Assembly: GCA_900318345.1 (NCBI GenBank)
Contig: ONKD01000011.1
Location: forward strand, 140,355 to 204,354
DNA from: an uncultured Prevotellaceae bacterium
GTDB lineage: Bacteria; Bacteroidota; Bacteroidia; Bacteroidales; Muribaculaceae
Direction of reading: 5' to 3'
Length of the DNA stretch: 64,000 bases
Translations under genes and position numbers: made by a program
Notes under the pieces: model-generated
Told to the model about the DNA's origin: nothing
Database searches by the model: none
The model's input: only the letters and a program-made list of their open reading frames with translations
Shown: positions 48,622 through 56,976 of the stretch, one piece after another
How positions within the stretch are numbered: position 1 is the first letter of the stretch
Layout: the number at the start of each line of letters is the position of its first letter

Positions 48622-50568
48622 TTGAAACAGAAACTCTTGCTTGTAGCGCTATTGGCAGCCTTCGGTTTGCTCGCCATGGCAGCGCCCAGGGTGGAGACCA
48701 TCTCCTCACCCAATGGAAATATAAGAATTGAAGTGAGCATTGGCGACCAGTTGCTGTACAGTGTCTATAACGGTGATGAGTTGGTGCTCAAGGATAATGT
48801 ATTGACCCTGCAGATGAGGAATGAACGGTTTGGCGATAAACCGCAACTCAAGGGCTGCAAGCGGTCCCGCATCGATGAGATCATCAGGCCTGTAGTGCCG
48901 ATGACGTATGCCGTGGTGCCCAACAAAGCCAATCAGATGTCGCTCACTTTTAAAGGCGGCATTGGTGTCGACTTCCGAGCCTATGACAACGGTATCGCTT
49001 ATCGGTTCAATATCAACAAAGGCAAGAAAAAGGTTGATGTCGTGGACGAAGGCGTGGAACTGAATTTCCCAGCGCCGTTTATGGCTCATATCTCCAAGAC
49101 AGATACTTATGCCATGTCATGTGAGAAGCCCTATACACACATCTCTACCAGCGAGTTGCAGGAGGGTGACCAGATGACTTACTTGCCCATCTTGTTTGAA
49201 AGCCCACGGGGTACCAAGGTGCTCTTCTCAGAGAGTGATGTGCGCGACTATCCCCACATCTTCCTGACGCCTAATGGCAAGAACGGGTTCTCGTCCATTT
49301 TTCCCAAGTCACCTGAGACCTGGGAACCCAGCGGTGACCGTGGTTGGAAGATTACTAAGGAGCGTGAATGTATCGCAGCCCAGATTGACGGGCGCCGTTC
49401 GTTACCGTGGCGCTTTGCCGTCATCGGTGACGATGCCACCATCGCGGGGAATCAGATGGAAGTCGTGCTCGCTGGCCCATGCGAACTTGATGACGTGTCG
49501 TGGATTAAGCCTGGCCAGGTGAACTGGGACTGGTGGAATCACTGGACCGTGTGGGGAGTGGACTTTGAAACGGGCATCAACAACGATACCTACAAATACA
49601 TCATCGATGTTGCTTCAAAATTTGGGGTTGAATATATCCTACTCGATGAGGGCTGGAACAAGAGCGTGAAAGACCCCTTCACCACCCGTGATGAGATCAA
49701 CGTTCAGGAACTGGTGGATTATGGCCGCCAGAAAGGTGTGGGCGTCTGGCTATGGCTGTCATGGCTCACCGTCGAGCATCACATGGACCTGATACCCTAT
49801 TATGCCAAAATGGGTGTTAAGGGTTTGAAGATTGACTTCATGGATCATAGTAACCAGTGGATGGTCAACTACTATGAGCGCATCGTCCGCGAGTGTGCCA
49901 AGTATAAGCTGATGGTCGATTTCCACGGTGCCTTCAAGCCATCGGGACTTGAGCAGCGCCTGCCTAACCTGCTGTCCTATGAGGGCGTGCTTGGACTGGA
50001 GCAATGTGCTGGTTGCGAACCCAAGAACAGCATCTGGTTGCCGTTTATGCGTAACGCTGTGGGAGCAATGGACTTCACGCCTGGAGCGATGCAGAATGCC
50101 CAACCTGAGGACAATTGGGGAACCGGTTCCCTGCCGATGGGCGGTGGCACGCGTGCCTACCAGATGGCCCTATACGTATGCTTCGAGAGTGGCTTGCAAA
50201 TGCTGGCCGACAGTCCCACGCGCTACCTGCGCGAAGCTGAATGCACCGAATTCATCGCATCGGTGCCCACCACTTGGGATGATACCCGAATCCTTGCCGC
50301 CAAGGCTGGCGACTACTATGTTGTCGCCAAGCGCAAGGGTGAGCAGTGGTTCATCGGCGCGATCACCGGCGAGCGCAAGCAACCGCTTGACTTGACTATC
50401 TCGCTCGATTTCTTGACCAAGCCAGGCCAACTGACCTATTTCCAGGACGGTCGCAACGCCCACCGCATCGCCGTCGATTACAAGAAGGGCGAAAAGGCCG
50501 TCACCCCGCAGACCACGTTGCAGCTGCACATCGTCCGCAACGGTGGCTGGTGCGGCGTCGTGAAATAA
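48622..50568 (+). CDS. Glycoside hydrolase family 97, probable retaining alpha-galactosidase
   Basis: The 648-residue exported enzyme starts with a TTG codon; no ATG fits, and the TTG opens the signal peptide KQKLLLVALLAAFGLLAMAA. It has the N-terminal beta-sandwich (about 30-270), a central (beta/alpha)8 barrel (about 285-560) and a C-terminal beta domain. The barrel has QVNWDWWNHWTVWG, VEYILLDEGWNK and GLKIDFMDHSNQ. Asp405 in KIDFMD corresponds to the nucleophile of retaining GH97 alpha-galactosidases such as BtGH97b; inverting SusB-type members lack it. Glu454 in SYEGVLG is the candidate acid/base. It is followed by an exported FAD oxidoreductase. Confidence 0.9.
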   Translation: MKQKLLLVALLAAFGLLAMAAPRVETISSPNGNIRIEVSIGDQLLYSVYNGDELVLKDNVLTLQMRNERFGDKPQLKGCKRSRIDEIIRPVVPMTYAVVPNKANQMSLTFKGGIGVDFRAYDNGIAYRFNINKGKKKVDVVDEGVELNFPAPFMAHISKTDTYAMSCEKPYTHISTSELQEGDQMTYLPILFESPRGTKVLFSESDVRDYPHIFLTPNGKNGFSSIFPKSPETWEPSGDRGWKITKERECIAAQIDGRRSLPWRFAVIGDDATIAGNQMEVVLAGPCELDDVSWIKPGQVNWDWWNHWTVWGVDFETGINNDTYKYIIDVASKFGVEYILLDEGWNKSVKDPFTTRDEINVQELVDYGRQKGVGVWLWLSWLTVEHHMDLIPYYAKMGVKGLKIDFMDHSNQWMVNYYERIVRECAKYKLMVDFHGAFKPSGLEQRLPNLLSYEGVLGLEQCAGCEPKNSIWLPFMRNAVGAMDFTPGAMQNAQPEDNWGTGSLPMGGGTRAYQMALYVCFESGLQMLADSPTRYLREAECTEFIASVPTTWDDTRILAAKAGDYYVVAKRKGEQWFIGAITGERKQPLDLTISLDFLTKPGQLTYFQDGRNAHRIAVDYKKGEKAVTPQTTLQLHIVRNGGWCGVVK

Positions 50569-50594
50569 GAATCACCTCTCACACAGTTCCGACG

Positions 50595-51941
50595 ATGACT
50601 ATCTGTAGAAGGTTTGTTATTACGCTTTCACTCATGCTGCTGGCTCTTGTTTCTTGGGGTCAGCAGCTGCCGCTTGTGACCAGTGACGTGAAGGTGAACA
50701 GACCAATCTATGATGTCGTCGTTGTTGGCGGTGGCCCTGCCGGCATTGGCGCTGCGCTCGCGGCTGCCCGGGTCGGGGCACAGACGGCGCTCGTGGAGCG
50801 CGATTCCAGGATAGGCGGAACGACAGTTCAAGCCGAAGTGTGTGATATGGGGCTTTTCTATGCGTGGCGGCGACAGATTATTGCGGGTCCGGTTTGGGAC
50901 TTGGTCACCGAGGCGGTCGCCGCAGCTCATGGTAAACTGCCCGATTTTTCCAAGCAGGAGCCAGACAAGTGGGTGGAGAGTTGTGTCCATGTTGACCCCG
51001 TTATTTATTCCCGCGTTGCCGAGGAAACTTTGCGTAAAGCGGGTGTGGACCTCATCTTGAATGTTGAGGTGACCACTGTCAAGCGTGTGGACTGCGGCTG
51101 GCAGGTTGGGCCAGTCAAGGGCCGGCAGGTGGTGGACGCGACGGGAAATGCGACGGTGGCTGCATTGGCGGGTGCCGAGCGCGTTAAGCCCTCAGACGAT
51201 GTCCGTCAACCAGGCTCTTATTTCTTTTGGATTTCTTCGCAGGGACTGGACTTCGACGCCGATGCCGTGAATAGCGCCCACAAACAGGCGATCGCCGATG
51301 GCGAACTGTTGCCGACGGATGTCTATGTGGGTATGCCGTTTTTTATTCGTAAGGGAGGCGGTTCCGGGTGTTACATCTCGCTGGCCGATAATTCCACACC
51401 TGAGGCACGTGCTGAAACGAACCGCCGCGGTGTGGAGGCGCGGGATCGCGTCTTGGCATTTATCCGACGCCAGAAAGGACTGGAAAATGTCGAACTTGTG
51501 GCCTGCGCAAGCGATGTGGGTGTGCGCGAGACCTATCGTGTCGTCGGCGAGAAGACAATAACCGAGAGCGAGTATCTTGAGGGCTACGTGCCCGACGATG
51601 CACTCTCGTGGTCATACTGGATGGTGGACGAGCACAACGCAGGGAGCAGTGGCGCCCGTCTTGTCTTCCATGAGAACGGCCGCGTCGGCGCGGTGCCGCT
51701 GGGTGCCATGTTGCCAAAGGGTGTGCCTGACATGCTTGTCGCTGGGCGCGCAGTCTCGAGCGACCATGGCGCAAATTCTGCCTTGCGTGTCCAGACGTCA
51801 TGCATGGCGATGGGGCAGGCTGCCGGTGTTGTCGCCGCCCTAGCGGCTGCCAGCCAGGTTGATCCCCGTGAGGTTCCTCTTGACCTTGTTCGCCAGCGCC
51901 TGACCGATATCGGGCATATCGTCCCTGATAAAGACCATTAA
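50595..51941 (+). CDS. Exported FAD-dependent oxidoreductase (FAD_oxidored family)
   Basis: From the ATG at 50595 the protein has 448 residues. This start opens the signal peptide MTICRRFVITLSLMLLALVS, while an upstream in-frame ATG (50550) would overlap GH97. The dinucleotide-binding motif is VVVVGGGPAGIGAALAAARV, followed by the FAD-ribose acid ALVERDSRIGG and a C-terminal PDMLVAGRAVSSDHGANSAL motif. Such proteins often accompany glycoside hydrolases in Bacteroidetes and may oxidise sugars or glycan decorations. The substrate is unknown. It probably shares the GH97 transcript (26-bp gap). Confidence 0.87.
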   Translation: MTICRRFVITLSLMLLALVSWGQQLPLVTSDVKVNRPIYDVVVVGGGPAGIGAALAAARVGAQTALVERDSRIGGTTVQAEVCDMGLFYAWRRQIIAGPVWDLVTEAVAAAHGKLPDFSKQEPDKWVESCVHVDPVIYSRVAEETLRKAGVDLILNVEVTTVKRVDCGWQVGPVKGRQVVDATGNATVAALAGAERVKPSDDVRQPGSYFFWISSQGLDFDADAVNSAHKQAIADGELLPTDVYVGMPFFIRKGGGSGCYISLADNSTPEARAETNRRGVEARDRVLAFIRRQKGLENVELVACASDVGVRETYRVVGEKTITESEYLEGYVPDDALSWSYWMVDEHNAGSSGARLVFHENGRVGAVPLGAMLPKGVPDMLVAGRAVSSDHGANSALRVQTSCMAMGQAAGVVAALAAASQVDPREVPLDLVRQRLTDIGHIVPDKDH

Positions 51942-52379
51942 CAGATGCAGATAAATAGTAATCATTCGCACCCAATCTCTATGTCACGAGAGGGAAAGGG
52001 AGACCGTGAGGTGATTGAAAGAGAGCAGAATGCTGGGATGGTCCCTTGAAGAGGTGCTGCAAAAGACCCTCGACGCCATGTGGGATTGTGAAACCCAGGT
52101 AGCAAGCGAGATGACGGACGGCCTCAATGGCAATGGTTAAATGTTCCCCCACTAAACCAAACGACAAAACACTTTGTCAAGCAACAAGGACAATTATTTT
52201 ATATTTCTGTTGTCTTTTATTAGTCAATTATTATATTATAATTCTCTGAAAAACAATAAATTAATAAAATAACTATTTCGGAAACTTTAACCGAATTTAG
52301 CAGAAAAAATTCTTTTGTTCGCCGATATTTTTTGACCTTTGCTGCCAACGGTTAAAAAGAATAATTGAACGAAAGGAAT
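51942..52379. other. Intergenic stretch, possible small-gene remnants
   Basis: No convincing gene is seen in these 438 bp. A 36-codon plus-strand frame (MLGWSLEEVLQKTLDAMWDC...) and a 22-codon frame before it look like pieces of one degraded gene. From 52190 the sequence becomes very AT-rich. A weak GACCTTTG -7-like box at 52332-52339 precedes the deiminase-family gene. Confidence 0.35.
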
Positions 52380-53207
52380 ATGATTACCAATTTTGAAACC
52401 AACAAAGTTTTTTTGGCACAAGGATTAAGTTCACCAGTATTTGAGAATGCGGCTAATTCCCTTGTTTTTGCCTTTCATGACCCTCATGTTAATTGGGCCA
52501 AAATTCCGTCCACTCATTCACCACAACATATTTGGGTACGTGACTATATGCCTGTTCAGGTGAGTAAGGACAGGTTTATTCAGTTCCGTTATGAGCCAGA
52601 CTACTTAATGAAAAGTCCTGCGTATAAGCCGGATGTTCATTGCATTCTAAGTCAACTAAACATCGATGCCTGCCGCTCTCCCATAAATCTTGATGGTGGG
52701 AATATAATCAGTTGTGGCGACAAGGTCATAATGACTGACAAAATCTTTAGTGAGAACCCACAATATAGCCACAACAGGCTAATAGAAGAACTGACTGAAT
52801 TGTTGGAAGCTGAGCCTGTTTTGATTCCCTGGGACATCTATGAAGAATACGGACACGCCGACGGCATGGTGCGGTATATGGGAAGCGGGAACGTGCTGCT
52901 CAACAATTATTGCGATTTTGACAAAGCCCTGCGCAAGAAACTGTTGGCGGCGCTTAGTCCTCATTTCAACATCACCGAGCTGCATTATGGCCATTACACT
53001 GACAACAGCTGGGCTTACCTCAATTTCCTGCACTTGGGCCAGCATATCTTTGTCCCTATGATTGACGACAAACTCGGTGAGACCGCATTCAGACAGATCG
53101 CCGAGGCATTCCCTACCTGTGAATGTCACTCAGTGCAAGATTGTAAAAGTGTTGTCAACGAAGGCGGCGCCCTAAACTGCTGTACGTGGAATATCCTTAT
53201 GAATTAG
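52380..53207 (+). CDS. Agmatine/peptidylarginine deiminase family protein (cytoplasmic)
   Basis: The 275-residue protein has no signal peptide. The ATG at 52380 is preceded by a rare clear Shine-Dalgarno (GAAAGGA). Guanidine-group-modifying residues are in place: Arg54-Asp55 in IWVRDYMPVQ, NLDGGNI (104-110), His159 and Asp161 in YGHADGMVRYM, and Cys267 in GGALNCCTW. In agmatine deiminases the last motif usually reads GGGxxHC, so the His before Cys is Asn here. It is shorter than typical agmatine deiminase (about 340-370 residues). Agmatine or another guanidino compound is the likely substrate. It marks the left border of the AT-rich island. Confidence 0.82.
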   Translation: MITNFETNKVFLAQGLSSPVFENAANSLVFAFHDPHVNWAKIPSTHSPQHIWVRDYMPVQVSKDRFIQFRYEPDYLMKSPAYKPDVHCILSQLNIDACRSPINLDGGNIISCGDKVIMTDKIFSENPQYSHNRLIEELTELLEAEPVLIPWDIYEEYGHADGMVRYMGSGNVLLNNYCDFDKALRKKLLAALSPHFNITELHYGHYTDNSWAYLNFLHLGQHIFVPMIDDKLGETAFRQIAEAFPTCECHSVQDCKSVVNEGGALNCCTWNILMN

Positions 53208-53214
53208 ACTGTAT

Positions 53215-53886
53215 TCATTTTGGCTTTTTCCAATAATAACGATATTTACATTTGCTGAAATGATCAAGCAGCTCTTCTAATTCGTTCATATCAGATTCAG
53301 AATAGCCGACAAAAGATGTCTTAAGGTTATTATCAGCTTTGGCTTTGGCCTTCTCCTTGTCAGTGGTACCTTTGTAGCTCCCCAAAAGATTGACTCTTTC
53401 CGTCGGCTCCATAAAGTCTATCGGGTTAATTGTCCTCATCTTTAAAATGGGATTGCTCTGCATTTGGGATGCAGCATTGAATACTCGAAATAGCTCTGCG
53501 ACCTTCCAAGGACCATCGTAGAGCGTTCCATCTTTTATGTTCTGAATTTGTCGAATAAGGATACCGCCAAAGTAGGAATTCTCAGAGAGCCTGTATTTTA
53601 AAGAATTCTTCGCTTCCTTTTCAATTCTACTTTCAAAGTTTAAATCTATTCCTCCAAAATCGTTGAAGTACCAGCATAAAGCATCAGACTTCCTGGGATG
53701 AACCGAAATATCCCGATGGTTTTTGTTATAGAAATAGAATTCAAAATCCAGGATTCGGTACTCCTCATTCTCAAATTCTATAACGCAACACTTCTTTAGG
53801 ATTTCTGCAATTTGTTCAAATCGATCCTCTATGTTGATAGCATCAAAAGGGATACGCATTAAATTCTTAAATTCTTCAATTTTCAT
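53215..53886 (-). CDS. Hypothetical protein of the AT-rich island (223 aa)
   Basis: I do not recognise this protein. It is cytoplasmic, rich in Asn, Lys, Glu and Phe, and begins MKIEEFKNLMRIPFDAINIE. Notable stretches are ILDFEFYFYNKNHRDISVHP, WYFNDFGGIDLNFE and ENSYFGGILIRQIQNI; the acidic/aromatic beta segments could form an enzyme-like fold, but no catalytic motif is clear. The upstream 132 bp are repeated before the GIY-YIG gene, so both may share regulation or arrival history. Base composition is clearly lower in G+C than the chromosome to the left. Confidence 0.7.
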   Translation of the reverse strand: MKIEEFKNLMRIPFDAINIEDRFEQIAEILKKCCVIEFENEEYRILDFEFYFYNKNHRDISVHPRKSDALCWYFNDFGGIDLNFESRIEKEAKNSLKYRLSENSYFGGILIRQIQNIKDGTLYDGPWKVAELFRVFNAASQMQSNPILKMRTINPIDFMEPTERVNLLGSYKGTTDKEKAKAKADNNLKTSFVGYSESDMNELEELLDHFSKCKYRYYWKKPK

Positions 53887-53904
53887 AAGCTCAAAAATGA
53901 CTCG

Positions 53905-54036
53905 ATTATTTGCCGATGCAAAAGATGCAACTTATTGATAATCAGTTGATTATTTATTTAACGGTACAAATGTGGTAGAGTTTTGTAGTACAATTTTCAA
54001 AGTCTTCACATTTAACAATTTTGACTTAGTTTAACG
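53905..54036. repeat. 132-bp upstream repeat, copy A
   Basis: It aligns without gaps to 56225-56356 at about 85% identity by eye, with the distal 54 bp most conserved. It ends 18 bp before the start codon at 53886 (minus strand). Both copies include a TACCA-ATTTGTACCG-like motif on the minus strand. Confidence 0.8.
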
Positions 54037-54058
54037 CCATTTCCCCCATAAAGACTGA

Positions 54059-55486
54059 CTAAATAGCAAACAAGTCGTCAAGCTTCACTTGACTTTGTAT
54101 CATGCCTGTGTATTTACCTTGTGCCACACCTGCGGTGGTTATCATGGTAATCCAAGGCGCATGACGGAGTCCTGTCTCTTGAATAAACGCATTGCTTCGT
54201 TTGCAAATCTTGTCATATTCATCTTTCTTCAGTTCATATTCTCCATGGCTATACTTCACTTCGCAAACGTTGACTATTCTGTCGGCACGTTCAATGATGA
54301 TATCTATCTGTACGGCAGGCTTAGCTATTTTACTTCGCCAAGAATAGCTGAGCGTAGATATAGCATCTATTCGCAGTGCGTGTTTAATCTGCTGTATATG
54401 GGCCAGACAAATTCGCTCGTAGGTGAGTCCCATCCAGGAATTGATTTCAGGCGTATTGATATGGTGAGCCCAATATTGTTGTTCTACCTCTGCCCTGTCT
54501 ATAAAAGTAAGGTAGAACAGACTGAAAAAGTCGCATAGCTGATAGATTGCATCTTTCCGCTTGATTTCCTTTTCGCGCACAACATTTTTGCGTATGAGGT
54601 CACAATGGACGAGATCCTCCAATCGTTTTCCCAGATGGCCGTTATTGGCACTTTTCAATTCTTTTGCCAATTCCTCTCGTGTCATTCCTCTGCGGCTTTT
54701 GCCCAAGGTCCTAATGATATCAATGTATTTATCTGGATTCTTATAGAGGGTATTGAATAGACGGCGGAACTCACGGCGCATCTGCATGTCCTGACTGAAA
54801 AATAGACGATCTACATTCTGCACCAAACTTTCTTCAGGATCTAACAAACTTAGGTAATAGGGTATGCCCCCAAAGACCATATAGGCTTGGAGTATCATTT
54901 GACGGTTCCATACGAAATGCCTACTTTCAAGATAAGACTCAACCTCCTTTAGAGTAAAAGGATGGATTGGCATTTCAACTGTGATGCGGTCATGCAACCC
55001 TCCCTTGCTGTCAATGACATTGGTTATCATCCAGCTTGTTGCGCTTCCGCAAATGATGAAAATGATGTTATCGTACTGACTTGCCCAGCTATTCCAAAAA
55101 TAGCCGACTGCACCAGCTACGTTCGAGCCCTCTGCATCAAGGGCCGGCAATTCGTCAATAAAAATCACGCATTGTTCGCCACTTTCCACTTTCTGTTTCA
55201 ATGCATGTTTCAGCATGATAAAGGCCTGCATCCAGCCCTTCGGCTGTTCCGGCATATCAAATCCGTAGTCACACATAGCATCGGCAAATGCCGTGAACTG
55301 GTCTCTCAGTTTACCCTCGATAACGCCAGTCATCTTGAAGGCAAACTGATTCTTGAACATCTGGTTAATCAAGAAAGTCTTGCCGACACGCCTGCGTCCA
55401 TACAATGCCACAAATTCAGGCTTAGCACTCTCAACGGCAGCTTTCAGCCTCTTTATCTCCGATTCCCGTCCAATGATCGTCTCCAT
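54059..55486 (-). CDS. Archaeal-type P-loop ATPase with C-terminal DUF234/nuclease-like domain
   Basis: From the Met at 55486 the protein has 475 residues. The start is set by the family opening METIIGRESEIKRLKAAV; an earlier Met (55516) overlaps a promoter-like CAAAGTAA. The ATPase domain has Walker A YGRRRVGKTFLINQMF, Walker B CVIFIDELPALD and sensor IIFIICGSATSWM. A winged helix (about 255-330: SRRGMTREELAKELKSANN) and a C-terminal DUF234 domain follow, with IDIIIERADRIVNVCEVKYS, a PD-(D/E)xK-like strand. Such ATPases are common mobile or defence-associated genes in Bacteroidetes, with no proven role. Alternating palindromes lie upstream. Confidence 0.88.
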   Translation of the reverse strand: METIIGRESEIKRLKAAVESAKPEFVALYGRRRVGKTFLINQMFKNQFAFKMTGVIEGKLRDQFTAFADAMCDYGFDMPEQPKGWMQAFIMLKHALKQKVESGEQCVIFIDELPALDAEGSNVAGAVGYFWNSWASQYDNIIFIICGSATSWMITNVIDSKGGLHDRITVEMPIHPFTLKEVESYLESRHFVWNRQMILQAYMVFGGIPYYLSLLDPEESLVQNVDRLFFSQDMQMRREFRRLFNTLYKNPDKYIDIIRTLGKSRRGMTREELAKELKSANNGHLGKRLEDLVHCDLIRKNVVREKEIKRKDAIYQLCDFFSLFYLTFIDRAEVEQQYWAHHINTPEINSWMGLTYERICLAHIQQIKHALRIDAISTLSYSWRSKIAKPAVQIDIIIERADRIVNVCEVKYSHGEYELKKDEYDKICKRSNAFIQETGLRHAPWITMITTAGVAQGKYTGMIQSQVKLDDLFAI

Positions 55487-55552
55487 AGATGATATCCATT
55501 TTGTTTTCCATCGCAAAGTAACTACAAACCTTCGAGATAAACAAGGTATTTT

Positions 55553-55640
55553 GGGCGAAATCTAACTAAAAATCGATAGATTTCGCCCGAAACCTGAATA
55601 ACTCAGGCGAAATATGCCAGTTTATTAGCAGATTTCGCCC
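55553..55640. repeat. Alternating palindromic motif array (52-bp period)
   Basis: GGGCGAAATCTA (55553-55564) is inverted at 55577-55588. GGCGAAAT recurs at 55606-55613 and AGATTTCGCCC at 55630-55640. The four motifs alternate in orientation with a 52-bp repeat period. The array lies between the GIY-YIG stop and the ATPase start. Confidence 0.7.
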
Positions 55641-55672
55641 AATTTACTTTGGCCTATATAGAAGTAGTGCTA

Positions 55673-56197
55673 TTACTCTTCTATGTCTCCAATCCACCAA
55701 GAAGGAGATTTAATAATATTTTGATGTTCCCTATTGTCTATTAGAGCTGGAATACGGTCATGCTTACCAATATTTTTAATTTGAAGAGCATACCATCGTG
55801 TATATGCATTTCTTTGAGAACAATTACACTTTGGGCCAACTTCCGTAATTAATGCGCTCTCTATAGTCAAAAGTAATCTATTATAGTGATAAACTTTCTG
55901 GTAATTGATAGGGGAAACGATTCTCCCAAAACGAACTCTAAATTCGCCATATTCGTTCAAAAAAGGAGTGTTTGAGTCATTTATGTGGTGTTGACAGATT
56001 CTTTGGGATATCCTCCTTTTAGTTTTTCCAATATATATGGGAGTCTCATTGTCTCCGTTTGCTCGATGAATAATTCTTGTTATGTAATAAAAACCTCCTT
56101 CCCAATCTTTGTTATAAAGATTTATATTATCCCAAGAAATAGGATTACTCCAATTTATGACAACCGTATGTAGACGATATGGATCATTTCCTTTCAT
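55673..56197 (-). CDS. GIY-YIG nuclease-like protein
   Basis: From the Met at 56197 the protein has 174 residues. A Met at 56254 is possible but lies inside the 132-bp repeat. The GIY-YIG core reads GGFYYITRII and PIYIGKTKRRISQRI, with the family arginine in RRISQRICQH and a catalytic-type glutamate in LLLTIESALITEVG. The domain fills most of the protein, with a short aromatic tail (SPSWWIGDIEE). Small GIY-YIG proteins occur in homing, restriction and repair contexts. It is AT-rich and sits in the presumed defence island. Confidence 0.75.
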   Translation of the reverse strand: MKGNDPYRLHTVVINWSNPISWDNINLYNKDWEGGFYYITRIIHRANGDNETPIYIGKTKRRISQRICQHHINDSNTPFLNEYGEFRVRFGRIVSPINYQKVYHYNRLLLTIESALITEVGPKCNCSQRNAYTRWYALQIKNIGKHDRIPALIDNREHQNIIKSPSWWIGDIEE

Positions 56198-56224
56198 ACC
56201 AAAATACTTAATAGTTAATAATTT

Positions 56225-56356
56225 ATTATTTGCCGATGCAGAAAATGCAACCATATGATTATCAGATATTTATATGCTAAACGGTACAAATATGGTAGAG
56301 TTTTGCAGTACAACTTTCAAAGCCTTCACATTTAACACTTTTGACTTAGTTTAACG
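56225..56356. repeat. 132-bp upstream repeat, copy B
   Basis: It is a gap-free match to 53905-54036, lying upstream of the GIY-YIG gene on the same strand and at a comparable distance. Confidence 0.8.
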
Positions 56357-56386
56357 GTGCGCGAATTCAACTGGCAACTGCAATTT

Positions 56387-56546
56387 CTATTGCATAGAGT
56401 CTACTTCGTCTTCCAGGATGTCCTTCACTGTGGCGGAAAGGATGTCCGTGCAGGCGTTCAGGATGCATTCCTTTTACCAATTATCTGTCTGAGGTATATC
56501 AATCTCCAAGAACTTCATATAGAAAAGAGGGCTGTTTGCTGTTTGC
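56387..56546 (-). pseudogene. Possible gene remnant downstream of the GTPase operon
   Basis: The minus strand reads a short frame ending MKFLEIDIPQTDNW, stop, then an in-frame KECILNACTDILSATVKDIL...SMQ, stop at 56387-56389. The two pieces look protein-like but are too short to be genes. They may be the broken C-terminus of a former operon member. Evidence is weak. Confidence 0.3.
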
Positions 56547-56966
56547 TTAAGATAAAGAAATGGGCAATCTATTTCTCAATCTTGTTTTTAAGAAAAGCAT
56601 GCCCGATGTCGGGTCACATTCAAACACTCCTTTATTGATTAAAAAATCAATTAACTTTGAAGCCCGTTCTTTTGTAATGCCCTCAAACTGTTTTATTAAA
56701 ATCTCCACAAGTTCATCAATTGTTGGATTAATTCTTGTATCAGGCTCCTGCAAACCAATTGGATTAATTACGGATAAATTCTTATTTTGAGGAGCGATGC
56801 TAATCTGCAGCAGATCAGAAAGAACTCCATTGACTATAGAATCAACATCTTCAGTAGGGCAACCGGCATTAAGCGCTAGCTGATTGAGAACTGCGACCTG
56901 ACATACGCCAGGATGAGTTCTGATAAAACCTTCAACTGGTTCGAAAAAATGTGATGGATGAATCAT
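56547..56966 (-). CDS. Small terminal protein of the GTPase-centred system (139 aa)
   Basis: I do not recognise this protein. It starts 10 bp after the GAP1-like gene stop and is the last gene of the operon. It is largely helical: an N-terminal ~55 residues (VEGFIRTHPGVCQVAVLNQL) resembling a small adaptor or winged-helix unit, a linker, and a C-terminal helical hairpin (IDELVEILIKQFEGITKERA). By analogy with related predicted systems it could be an adaptor between GAP1 and an effector, but that is inference. Confidence 0.65.
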   Translation of the reverse strand: MIHPSHFFEPVEGFIRTHPGVCQVAVLNQLALNAGCPTEDVDSIVNGVLSDLLQISIAPQNKNLSVINPIGLQEPDTRINPTIDELVEILIKQFEGITKERASKLIDFLINKGVFECDPTSGMLFLKTRLRNRLPISLS

Positions 56967-56976
56967 ATTACAATTT

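Noticed and set aside
51979-52167. 62-codon minus-strand frame
   Set aside because: No family features or promoter; equally good short frames occur on the other strand, so it is treated as non-coding or degraded DNA.
55553-55640. Possible CRISPR array or integron attC sites
   Set aside because: Repeats alternate in orientation with no unique spacers of constant length, no cas genes and no integron integrase nearby.
56357-56638. 93-codon plus-strand frame
   Set aside because: It overlaps the 3' end of the operon's last gene on the other strand and has no protein-family features.
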